A stretch of 64,000 nucleotides of DNA, from the NCBI RefSeq assembly GCF_003992595.1, contig NZ_RZNA01000003.1:248001-312000 (forward strand), given 5' to 3'. The position numbers were made by a program, and so were the translations under genes. Below the pieces are notes generated by a model. It made no database searches and had not been told where the DNA came from. It saw only the letters and a program-made list of their open reading frames with translations. This DNA comes from Flagellimonas oceanensis (GTDB lineage Bacteria > Bacteroidota > Bacteroidia > Flavobacteriales > Flavobacteriaceae). Shown one piece after another: positions 53,520-60,953 of this stretch (within the stretch, counting starts at the first letter, position 1; every line of letters starts with the position of its first letter).

Positions 53520-55123
53520 TGAAAAAAATCAACCAATTACTTATCGTTTGCTGTTTGGGTTTGATGAAACTATCAGCCCAAACCGATTCCCAAATTTTGG
53601 TGCAACCTTATCTACAGGATGCGGAACCCAATTCCATTGTGATCATGTGGGAGACCACAAGCGGGGAAGAAAGCATCGTGGAATGGGGGACCACTGAAAA
53701 ACTTGGCAAGAAAACATCAGGGAAAGCCGAGGACATCAATTTTTCCGATTCAAGGGTGCATACCGTGAAATTGGAAGGCCTCGAGCGCTTTACGGAATAC
53801 TATTATCGGGTAAAAACGGGAAAAGCCAAATCGGACATCCATCAATTCAAGACCCCACCATTTTCAAGTGACGAAGAGTCGTTCAACATCGTGGCCATGA
53901 GCGATATGCAATACGATAGTCAGCATCCGAACAAGTTTTCAGAAATCGTGAACCAAGGGGTTCTACAGTATTTGGAACAGGAGCATGGAGGTAAGTTGCC
54001 CGATAATCTGGCCATGGTGATGATACCCGGGGATTTGGTAGAGAGGGGCAGTGAATACCATCAATGGAAAGACCACTTCTTCGACCCCGCACAAAAACTC
54101 TTTGCTCAGGTGCCAGTTTATCCTGTTCTGGGCAACCATGAACGCAATTCCGTTTTCTACTTTAAATACTTCAGTCTTCCTGAAAATGGCACGCCGGCCT
54201 ATGCCGAGCATTGGTGGTACAAGGATTATGGCAATACGAGAATCATCGGTTTGAACTCCAACGACGGTTATCGGGACCTTCGCGAGCAATATGAATGGTT
54301 GGAACAAGTGCTGTCGGATACCGAAAAGAATGATGACATTGATTTTGTGTTCGCACAACTTCATCATCCGCACAAATCGGAACTATGGATTCCGGGAGAA
54401 GAAGAATCCACAGGGAAGGTGGTAAAAATGTTGGAAGCGTTTTCGACCAGAACAGGAAAGCCCAGTATCCACTTTTTCGGGCATACCCATGGCTATTCAA
54501 GAGGGCAGTCCAGGGATCACAAGCATTTGTGGATCAATGTGGCCTCGGCAGGTGGCGCCATCGACAATTGGGGCGAGTTTGAAGGCAGGGACTATGATGA
54601 GTTTACCGTTACCCAAGATGAGTACGGTTTTGTGATGGTAGAGGTCGATGGCAACCGAAACGACCCTAAGTTTACCATCAAAAGAATCAGTCAAGGGAAC
54701 AATGTAAAGGCTAGGCAGAACGAGCTTCGCGACAGTATTACCATATGGCGATTGGAGAAAAAACCCGATGCCCCAACAGTACTTTCGCCAATGAACAATG
54801 AAAGTGTGACCACCGAGTTCACTATGCTGAAAGCGGGTGGATTTTCAAGTCCGCTGAGTGGAGCATTCCATGCGGCAGCACATTGGCAGGTTTCCCAAAC
54901 CCCGGATTTTGAAAAGTTGGATTTGGACAGTTGGAAACAGTTCCAAAACTGGTATTACAAGGAAAACCGTCAAAAAGAGGACGATTTGACCGATGAGAAA
55001 ACCAAACGATTACAACCCAATACCACCTATTATTGGAGGGTTCGGTACCGTGACCAAAACCTGAACTGGAGTGATTGGTCCGAAACAGCAACATTTAAAA
55101 CACCACAGGAAAATGAAAAATAG
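53519..55123 (+). CDS. Purple-acid-phosphatase-like secreted metallophosphoesterase
   Basis: A 534-residue protein with a signal peptide (MKKINQLLIVCCLGLMKLSAQ). An N-terminal purple acid phosphatase Fn3-like domain (about 25-110: QPYLQDAEPNSIVIMWETTSG) leads to a calcineurin-type phosphoesterase domain with SDMQYD, GDLVERG, LGNHER, LHHPHKS and GHTHGYSRG. A C-terminal Fn3-like domain follows (YYWRVRYRDQNLNWSDWS). It should remove phosphate from monoesters or diesters in the periplasm. The start overlaps the PLP enzyme stop by one base (TAATG). Confidence 0.88.
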   Translation: MKKINQLLIVCCLGLMKLSAQTDSQILVQPYLQDAEPNSIVIMWETTSGEESIVEWGTTEKLGKKTSGKAEDINFSDSRVHTVKLEGLERFTEYYYRVKTGKAKSDIHQFKTPPFSSDEESFNIVAMSDMQYDSQHPNKFSEIVNQGVLQYLEQEHGGKLPDNLAMVMIPGDLVERGSEYHQWKDHFFDPAQKLFAQVPVYPVLGNHERNSVFYFKYFSLPENGTPAYAEHWWYKDYGNTRIIGLNSNDGYRDLREQYEWLEQVLSDTEKNDDIDFVFAQLHHPHKSELWIPGEEESTGKVVKMLEAFSTRTGKPSIHFFGHTHGYSRGQSRDHKHLWINVASAGGAIDNWGEFEGRDYDEFTVTQDEYGFVMVEVDGNRNDPKFTIKRISQGNNVKARQNELRDSITIWRLEKKPDAPTVLSPMNNESVTTEFTMLKAGGFSSPLSGAFHAAAHWQVSQTPDFEKLDLDSWKQFQNWYYKENRQKEDDLTDEKTKRLQPNTTYYWRVRYRDQNLNWSDWSETATFKTPQENEK

Positions 55124-56186
55124 AATTTTGTTTTTGATGATTGCCGTAGTGGCAATGCTCAGGGCCAATGCCCAAAATAGGGATACAAAGGTAATTTTGA
55201 TTACGTTGGACGGTTTCCGTTGGCAGGAACTCTTTTCGGGAGCGGATTCCCTTTTGATCGGTAACAAGGATTATGTGCATGATGAAGAAATGTTGAAGGA
55301 GGCTTTCTGGCGAGAAACAGCAGAGGAACGACGGGAAGCATTATTGCCCTTTTTCTGGAGCCAAGTGGAAGAAATGGGCCAGATTCACGGTAACCGAAAT
55401 AAGGGAAGTAAAGTCGACTTGACCAATAACATGTGGTTTTCCTACCCTGGGTACAACGAAATTTTGACGGGAACTGCAGACGATAAGAACATCAGAAGCA
55501 ATGATAAAGTTCCCAATCCCAACACCACCATTTTGGAACGATACAACAACATTCCCGAAGGAAAAGGTAAAGTAGCTGCCTTTGGCAGTTGGGATGTATT
55601 TCCGTTCATCGTAAACGAAGAACGGTCTGGAGTTCCTGTCAATGCCGGTTTTGAGCCAGCTACCGGAAACCTGAATGAAAGGGAAAAGTTCCTCAACCAA
55701 TTGCAACAGCGGATACCAAGCCCTTGGGGCACGGTCCGTTTGGATGCATTTACCCATCATTATGCCTTGGAGCACATGAAAAAGGAGCATCCAAAACTGA
55801 TTTTCATTTCTTACGGGGAAACGGATGATTTTGCACATGATGGGGATTATCAGGCCTACTTGAAATCGGCCCACAACACAGATGGATTGATCAAGGAGGT
55901 TTGGGAGTTTACCCAGCAAGATGATTTTTATAAGGGCCAAACCGTGTTTTTGATCACTACAGATCATGGACGCGGAACCGAGCCATTGGATACCTGGAGA
56001 AGCCATGGAAGCGATATTAAAGGGGCAGGCTCCGTTTGGATGGTAGCCTTCGGAAAAGGGATTGATCCTATGGGGGAGGTTAAGGACAAGGAACAACTGC
56101 ATTCCAACCAGATCGCACCGACCGTTATGGAAATATTGGATATGCCCATCTCAAAAGAAATCGAGGGGAAACCCATGAAATTATAA
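55113..56186 (+). CDS. Secreted alkaline-phosphatase-superfamily hydrolase
   Basis: A 357-residue protein with a signal peptide (MKNRILFLMIAVVAMLRANAQ). It contains LITLDGFRWQELFSGAD, a nucleophile region in NMWFSYPGYNEILTG (Ser before YPG), ISYGETDDFAHDG and LITTDHGRGTEPLDTW, with the Asp/His metal ligands of the superfamily. It is a second, single-domain phosphodiesterase/phosphatase of the locus. The frame is open 14 codons upstream, but the ATG at 55113 starts the signal peptide; it overlaps the preceding gene by 11 bases. It closes the operon before the terminator at 56232. Confidence 0.85.
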   Translation: MKNRILFLMIAVVAMLRANAQNRDTKVILITLDGFRWQELFSGADSLLIGNKDYVHDEEMLKEAFWRETAEERREALLPFFWSQVEEMGQIHGNRNKGSKVDLTNNMWFSYPGYNEILTGTADDKNIRSNDKVPNPNTTILERYNNIPEGKGKVAAFGSWDVFPFIVNEERSGVPVNAGFEPATGNLNEREKFLNQLQQRIPSPWGTVRLDAFTHHYALEHMKKEHPKLIFISYGETDDFAHDGDYQAYLKSAHNTDGLIKEVWEFTQQDDFYKGQTVFLITTDHGRGTEPLDTWRSHGSDIKGAGSVWMVAFGKGIDPMGEVKDKEQLHSNQIAPTVMEILDMPISKEIEGKPMKL

Positions 56187-56231
56187 GTTTAAGTTCGTTT
56201 GATTCAGTTTATTAGTTTGCGTTACCGCAGT

Positions 56232-56266
56232 AGACCCGTGCCTTAGGTGCGGGTCTTGCTTTTTGG
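56232..56266 (+). terminator. Intrinsic terminator of the phosphonate locus operon
   Basis: AGACCCGTGCC (56232-56242), loop TTA, GGTGCGGGTCT (56246-56256), an 11-bp stem counting two G-U pairs, then TGCTTTTT. It separates the susCD-phosphodiesterase operon from the Crp/Fnr gene. Confidence 0.88.
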
Positions 56267-56328
56267 ATGCATCAAAAAGGCTGCATTTTCACTAAAATGG
56301 TTACCTTAGGGCAGCGTATTTTTACAAC

Positions 56329-56961
56329 ATGAGAGAAGAGCTTTTAGCAACATTCAACGACTATTTTGAACAACCCCTTATCGATGAAATTCTGGAAGAA
56401 GGGAAATTAATGGAAGTCCCCGCTGGTGAAACCATTATGGATATTGGACAATACATCCGAAGCATTCCTTTGTTGTTGTCCGGAGCCATAAAAGTGCTTC
56501 GGGAAGATGAGGAGGGAGACGAGTTGCTTCTGTATTATTTAGAGCAAGGGGAAACCTGTTCCGTAACGATGGCCTGCTGTATGGGCCAGACCAAAAGCGA
56601 GATAAGGGCCATTACGGAGACCGATACCAAAATCGTGATGGTTCCCGTTCAAAAAATGGAAGAGTGGATGGGCAAATACAGGGGTTGGCGCAATTATGTC
56701 TTTGAAAGCTATCAGAACCGTCTCAACGAATTGCTTCAAACGGTGGATAGCATCGCCTTTAAAAACCTGGACCAAAGGCTGGTGGATTACCTTAAAAAGA
56801 AGGTGGAGGTCACCAACGATAACCAAATAAGGAATACCCATCAAGAAATAGCATATGATCTCCATACCTCACGGGTCGTGATTTCCCGTTTGCTGAAAAA
56901 ATTGGAAAAAATGAAGAAGTTGGAACTGCATAGAAACTACATTCAAATTGTAGATCTTTAA
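56329..56961 (+). CDS. Crp/Fnr-family regulator of the sulfide/persulfide genes
   Basis: A 210-residue protein with a cNMP-binding-like beta-barrel (about 15-115), a dimer helix and a winged HTH (about 145-210: NTHQEIAYDLHTSRVVISRLLKKLE). The Fnr N-terminal Cys cluster is absent. Three Cys (Cys77, Cys83, Cys84 in TCSVTMACCMG) lie in the sensor domain and could react with persulfide, which is inference. It heads the sulfur gene block. The repeated GTAAC-N4-GTTAC palindromes in that block are its likely operators. No such box precedes its own start. Confidence 0.92.
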   Translation: MREELLATFNDYFEQPLIDEILEEGKLMEVPAGETIMDIGQYIRSIPLLLSGAIKVLREDEEGDELLLYYLEQGETCSVTMACCMGQTKSEIRAITETDTKIVMVPVQKMEEWMGKYRGWRNYVFESYQNRLNELLQTVDSIAFKNLDQRLVDYLKKKVEVTNDNQIRNTHQEIAYDLHTSRVVISRLLKKLEKMKKLELHRNYIQIVDL

Positions 56962-56965
56962 GTTT

Positions 56966-57009
56966 GTGCCCTTTGTTACTGTGGATTGCCATTAGGCAAG
57001 CTATTTTTG
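56966..57009 (+). promoter_or_regulatory. Crp/Fnr-type box and -7 element of sulP
   Basis: Box GTGCC-CTTT-GTTAC (56966-56979, 8 of 10 palindrome positions match GTAAC-N4-GTTAC) and TATTTTTG at 57002-57009. The box centre to the first base of the -7 element is 29.5 bases, identical to other copies. It lies just after the regulator stop. Confidence 0.75.
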
Positions 57010-57024
57010 CATAAAACCAATTAC

Positions 57025-58758
57025 ATGATCAAAAGGATTTTTCCTTTCTTATCGTGGATTACCGACTATGATCGCTCAACTCTCTATGGCGATTTGGTGG
57101 CGGGTCTTACTGTGGGAATTATGCTCATTCCCCAAGGTATGGCCTATGCCTTGATTGCCGGTATGCCCCCCATTTATGGGTTGTATGCGGCCCTGGTCCC
57201 CCAATTGGTCTATGCCCTTACAGGAACTTCGAGACAATTGGCCGTAGGCCCCGTGGCCATGGACTCTTTGCTGGTTGCCGCAGGAATTGGGGCCATGCAG
57301 TTGGCCAACACCCAGGATTACATTTCAGCAGTTATATTTTTGACCCTGCTCATTGGACTGTTCCAATTGTTTTTGGGGGTTTTAAAAATGGGCTTTTTCG
57401 TCAATTTTCTCTCCAAGCCGGTCATTAGCGGATTTACTTCAGCAGCAGCTATATTAATTGGCTTGGGGCAGTTAAAGCATATTTTGGGAGTGGATTTGCA
57501 GCAATCGGGAAAGATCTACGTGCTCTTGGGAAGTATTTTTTCCAGCCTTCGCAATGCTGACCCATTGACGTTGGGAATGGGGATTCTCGTCATTTTGGTG
57601 ATCATAGGGTTGAAAAAAATCAACAAAAAACTACCCACCCCTTTATTGGTGGTCGTGTTGGGTATTTTAGCCGTGGTGCTCTTAGGGTTGGAGTCAAAAG
57701 GGATAAAAATTGTTGGGGACATCCCAAGAGGATTGCCCAGTTTTGAAATACCCGGAATGCAATGGGACAAAATAGGTCAGTTTTTGCCTATTGCCATTAC
57801 GGTCGCCCTGTTCGGGTTCATGGAGTCCATTTCCATTGCCAAAACGGTGGAGGAACGCCACCCAGAATACGATTTGGACCCGAATCAAGAATTGCGCGCT
57901 TTGGGGATGTCCAATATTTTGGGATCCTTTTTTCAGTCCTTTTCCGTTTCCGGAAGCTTTTCCCGAACGGCCATAAACGACCACTCAGGGGCTAGAACGG
58001 GAATGGCCTTGGTTTTTAGTGCCTTGTTGGTAGCGGGGGTCTTGTTGTTCTTGACACCACTTTTCTACAATCTACCTACGGTGGTACTGGGTGCCATTAT
58101 CATTGTTTCGGTTTTTGGCCTTATTGATTTGAAGTACCCGCTGCAGCTTTGGAAGAATAGAAAAGACGAGTTTATCTTATTGAATGCGACTTTTTTAATG
58201 ACCTTGTTCATCGGTTTAATCGAGGGCATCCTTCTCGGAGTACTCCTTTCGCTTTTGTTATTGGTGTACCGCATTTCCAATCCCCATATCGCGGTTTTGG
58301 GAAGAATCAAGGGCACCACGTATTTCAAGAACGTAAATCGTTTTACGGAAGATGTGGAGGTGTACGAGGATAAACTGATCATCAGGTTTGATGCACAACT
58401 CTATTTCGGCAACAAGGATTATTTTAAAAAACAGCTCTATCAACAGATTGAAAAGAAAGGCCCAAAGCTCAAGTTCATCATCCTGAACGCGGAATCCATC
58501 AATTATATAGATAGCAGTGCAGCCGTGATGTTGGAGCGTATCATTTTGGAGCAGCGGGAAAAAGGAATCCAGTTTTTGATCGCAGGGGCCATCGGTCCTA
58601 CAAGGGATATTTTGTACAGTAGTGGCATCATCAATCTATTGGGCGAAGAAAACCTATTTGCACAAACTTTTGATGCCGTGGATTGCTGTAACAACCCACA
58701 TGAATTGAGTACAATACAGAAAAAAGTGTCCTTGCAGTCCAAAACGAAGAGTTTGTAA
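57025..58758 (+). CDS. SulP-family inorganic anion transporter
   Basis: A 577-residue inner-membrane protein with about 12 TM helices in the SLC26/SulP fold. It contains the signature YGDLVAGLTVGIMLIPQGMAYALIAGMPPIYGLYAALVP and QLAVGPVAMDSLL. A C-terminal STAS domain (about 450-560) carries FIILNAESINYIDSSAAVML. It moves sulfate, bicarbonate or related anions. In this regulon it may export sulfur oxyanions made by persulfide oxidation or import sulfate. The open frame extends 13 codons upstream, but ATG 57025 follows the promoter. Confidence 0.92.
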   Translation: MIKRIFPFLSWITDYDRSTLYGDLVAGLTVGIMLIPQGMAYALIAGMPPIYGLYAALVPQLVYALTGTSRQLAVGPVAMDSLLVAAGIGAMQLANTQDYISAVIFLTLLIGLFQLFLGVLKMGFFVNFLSKPVISGFTSAAAILIGLGQLKHILGVDLQQSGKIYVLLGSIFSSLRNADPLTLGMGILVILVIIGLKKINKKLPTPLLVVVLGILAVVLLGLESKGIKIVGDIPRGLPSFEIPGMQWDKIGQFLPIAITVALFGFMESISIAKTVEERHPEYDLDPNQELRALGMSNILGSFFQSFSVSGSFSRTAINDHSGARTGMALVFSALLVAGVLLFLTPLFYNLPTVVLGAIIIVSVFGLIDLKYPLQLWKNRKDEFILLNATFLMTLFIGLIEGILLGVLLSLLLLVYRISNPHIAVLGRIKGTTYFKNVNRFTEDVEVYEDKLIIRFDAQLYFGNKDYFKKQLYQQIEKKGPKLKFIILNAESINYIDSSAAVMLERIILEQREKGIQFLIAGAIGPTRDILYSSGIINLLGEENLFAQTFDAVDCCNNPHELSTIQKKVSLQSKTKSL

Positions 58759-58798
58759 CTTTAGTAACTTAACTTTAAGGTACGGAATTATATATTTG
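58755..58798 (+). promoter_or_regulatory. Crp/Fnr-type box and -7 element of the persulfide dioxygenase gene
   Basis: GTAAC-TTTA-GTAAC (58755-58768, 9 of 10 to the palindrome) followed by TATATTTG at 58791-58798, an exact TAnnTTTG. Spacing is 29.5 bases from centre to -7 start. The sulP stop codon TAA (58756-58758) lies inside the box. No -33 TTG is present, which fits activator dependence. Confidence 0.82.
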
Positions 58799-58814
58799 GT
58801 AAAAACCACAACAG

Positions 58815-60224
58815 ATGAAAATTGAACAGATATACACAGGTTGCCTTGCACAAGGAGCCTACTACATAGAAAGCGAAGGAGAAGCGGCAATAATAGACCC
58901 TTTGAGGGAAGTCGATTCTTATATAAGGACAGCCGAAGAGAACGGTGCCGAAATCAAATATATTTTTGAAACGCACTTTCATGCGGATTTCGTGAGCGGA
59001 CACCTCACTTTATCCAAAGAAACCGGGGCGCCTATTGTGTACGGTCCAACCGCAGAACCTTCTTTTGATGCCATCATTGCAGAAGATGGCCAAGAGTTCA
59101 AGCTGGGAAATGTAACCATCATTGCGTTGCACACCCCTGGCCATACCATGGAGAGCACGACCTATTTGTTGCGCGACGAAAACGGAAAGGACCATGCAAT
59201 TTTCAGTGGGGATACTTTGTTCCTAGGTGATGTGGGCCGACCGGATTTAGCGCAAAAAGCGGCCCATATGACCCAAGAGGAATTGGCGGGCACTTTATTC
59301 GATAGCCTGCGTAGCAAAATCATGCCTTTGGCCGATGATGTGATCGTATACCCAGCGCACGGAGCGGGTTCCGCTTGTGGAAAGAACATGATGAAGGAAA
59401 CGGTGGATACCTTGGGCAATCAGAAAAAAATGAATTACGCCCTTCGGGCCGATATGACAAGGGATGAATTCATCGAGGAAGTAACGGAAGGTCTGTTGCC
59501 CCCGCCACAATATTTTCCCTTGAACGTTAAAATGAACAAGGAAGGCTACGAGGATATCGATAAAATATTGGAGAGAGGTACGCAAGCCCTATCCCCGGAT
59601 GCCTTTGAAACCGCAGCTAACGAAACAGGTGCCATTGTGCTCGATGTTCGTCATCAGGACGATTTTGCCAAAGGCCATGTGCCACGCTCTATATTCATTG
59701 GGTTGGATGGAAGCTTTGCTCCATGGGTTGGGGCCTTGGTGGCCGATGTAAAACAACCTATTCTGCTCGTAACCCCTGAAGGAAGGGAAGAAGAGACCAT
59801 TACCCGTTTGTCCAGAGTCGGTTTTGATCATACTTTGGGCTATTTGAAAGGGGGAATCGATGCCTGGAAAGCAGCAGGAAAAGAAGCTGATACTGTGGAT
59901 AGCGTCAATGCTGAAGAACTCAAGGCGTTGGTGGATAAAGGAGTGCCCGTGTACGATGTGCGCAAAGAATCGGAATACAAGGCGGAGCATGTTGAAGATG
60001 CACACTTGACGCCTTTGGACTATATCAATGATCACTTATCGGAATTCCCCGAAAAAGAAACTTTTTATGTGCACTGTGCAGGAGGGTATCGCAGTATGAT
60101 CGCCTCTTCCATCTTGAAGAGCAGGGGAATCCACAATTTGGTGGACGTGACCGGTGGTTTTGCCGATATTAAAAAGGCGGGAATACCCGTTACCGATTAC
60201 ATTTGTCCGACTACGTTGAAATAA
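58815..60224 (+). CDS. CstB-like persulfide dioxygenase fused to two rhodanese domains
   Basis: A 469-residue cytoplasmic enzyme. Residues 1-245 are an ETHE1/PDO-type MBL domain with the iron ligands ETHFHADFVSGH (His54, His56, Asp58, His63), HTPGHT (His110) and SGDTLF (Asp133), plus AHGAGS (His182). Residues about 265-355 are a rhodanese domain without the catalytic Cys (LLVTPEGREEE), a pseudorhodanese. Residues about 365-465 are an active rhodanese, VHCAGGYRS (Cys421). The domain order PDO-pseudorhodanese-rhodanese is that of CstB of staphylococci. It should oxidise low-molecular-weight persulfides to sulfite and then thiosulfate. Confidence 0.92.
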   Translation: MKIEQIYTGCLAQGAYYIESEGEAAIIDPLREVDSYIRTAEENGAEIKYIFETHFHADFVSGHLTLSKETGAPIVYGPTAEPSFDAIIAEDGQEFKLGNVTIIALHTPGHTMESTTYLLRDENGKDHAIFSGDTLFLGDVGRPDLAQKAAHMTQEELAGTLFDSLRSKIMPLADDVIVYPAHGAGSACGKNMMKETVDTLGNQKKMNYALRADMTRDEFIEEVTEGLLPPPQYFPLNVKMNKEGYEDIDKILERGTQALSPDAFETAANETGAIVLDVRHQDDFAKGHVPRSIFIGLDGSFAPWVGALVADVKQPILLVTPEGREEETITRLSRVGFDHTLGYLKGGIDAWKAAGKEADTVDSVNAEELKALVDKGVPVYDVRKESEYKAEHVEDAHLTPLDYINDHLSEFPEKETFYVHCAGGYRSMIASSILKSRGIHNLVDVTGGFADIKKAGIPVTDYICPTTLK

Positions 60225-60257
60225 GCCCGAAAAAAATTGGGAAAAAGATGGTTTTGT

Positions 60258-60302
60258 GTAACTATCGTTACTGACCGCCATGGGTTGTTTGGGGTACTTT
60301 AG
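60258..60302 (+). promoter_or_regulatory. Crp/Fnr-type box and -7 element of the rhodanese operon
   Basis: GTAAC-TATC-GTTAC (60258-60271, perfect palindrome) and TACTTTAG (60295-60302, 7 of 8 to TAnnTTTG). The spacing is 30.5 bases, one more than the other copies. The following gene starts at 60323. Confidence 0.82.
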
Positions 60303-60322
60303 TCTCTCAAAACAACGAAACT

Positions 60323-60667
60323 ATGTCATTATTCAGTTTTTTGTTCAAGGAACAAAACCTTCCCGATGAAATCCAGATCATGGATAGGGAGGAATATAAA
60401 GATGCCATTTCCAAAGGCAAGGTCCAGTTAGTGGATGTGAGAACCAAGGGAGAGTTCATGTCCGGTCACATAAAAGGGGCCAAGAACATCGATTTTTTCC
60501 AAGGTTCCGCTTTCGAATCCGCATTTTCCAAGATGAAGAAAGATGCCCCCCTTTACATTTACTGTCAATCGGGAAACAGAAGTCAGAAGGCAGCCAGAAA
60601 GCTCATAAGCATGGGTTTTACCAAGGTCTATGATCTTAGGGGCGGGTATAGAAGCTGGTGCTATTAA
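60323..60667 (+). CDS. Rhodanese-like sulfurtransferase
   Basis: A 114-residue single-domain rhodanese. It has LVDVRTKGEFMSGHIKGAKN and the active-site loop YCQSGNRSQKA with catalytic Cys81. It transfers sulfane sulfur between persulfide carriers and is probably cytoplasmic; the N-terminal ISIFSF-like hydrophobics are too short for a signal peptide. It is the first gene of an operon with the HMA protein and di-heme lipoprotein. Confidence 0.9.
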   Translation: MSLFSFLFKEQNLPDEIQIMDREEYKDAISKGKVQLVDVRTKGEFMSGHIKGAKNIDFFQGSAFESAFSKMKKDAPLYIYCQSGNRSQKAARKLISMGFTKVYDLRGGYRSWCY

Positions 60668-60683
60668 TCCAGATTTGGTCATT

Positions 60684-60953
60684 ATGAAAACAACATTCCA
60701 AGTACAAAACCTAAAGTGTGGAGGATGTGCCAAGACGATATCCAACAAACTTTCAGGGATAAAAGAAATTAAAGATGTGATTGTGGAGAAGGACAGCTCA
60801 TCGGTCAGCTTTGATCATCAAAGCGCCGATGATGCTTCCTTAGTTAAAGATGCCCTCAAACGCATGGGATACCCTACGATGGATGATGAAAATGGTTTTG
60901 TGGACAAGGCAAAATCGTTTGTGAGTTGTGCCAGCGGTAAAATGTCCAACTGA
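60684..60953 (+). CDS. Heavy-metal-associated (HMA) domain protein
   Basis: An 89-residue protein with the ferredoxin-like HMA fold. The metal/thiol motif is NLKCGGCAKTI (Cys12, Cys15), then IKEIKDVIVEKDSSSVSFD and DALKRMGYP. It may carry copper or respond to persulfide. The frame is open 18 codons upstream, but the ATG at 60684 lies 16 bases after the rhodanese stop. Its stop overlaps the cytochrome gene start in TGATG. A copper chaperone in a sulfide regulon would make sense because sulfide binds copper; this is inference. Confidence 0.85.
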   Translation: MKTTFQVQNLKCGGCAKTISNKLSGIKEIKDVIVEKDSSSVSFDHQSADDASLVKDALKRMGYPTMDDENGFVDKAKSFVSCASGKMSN

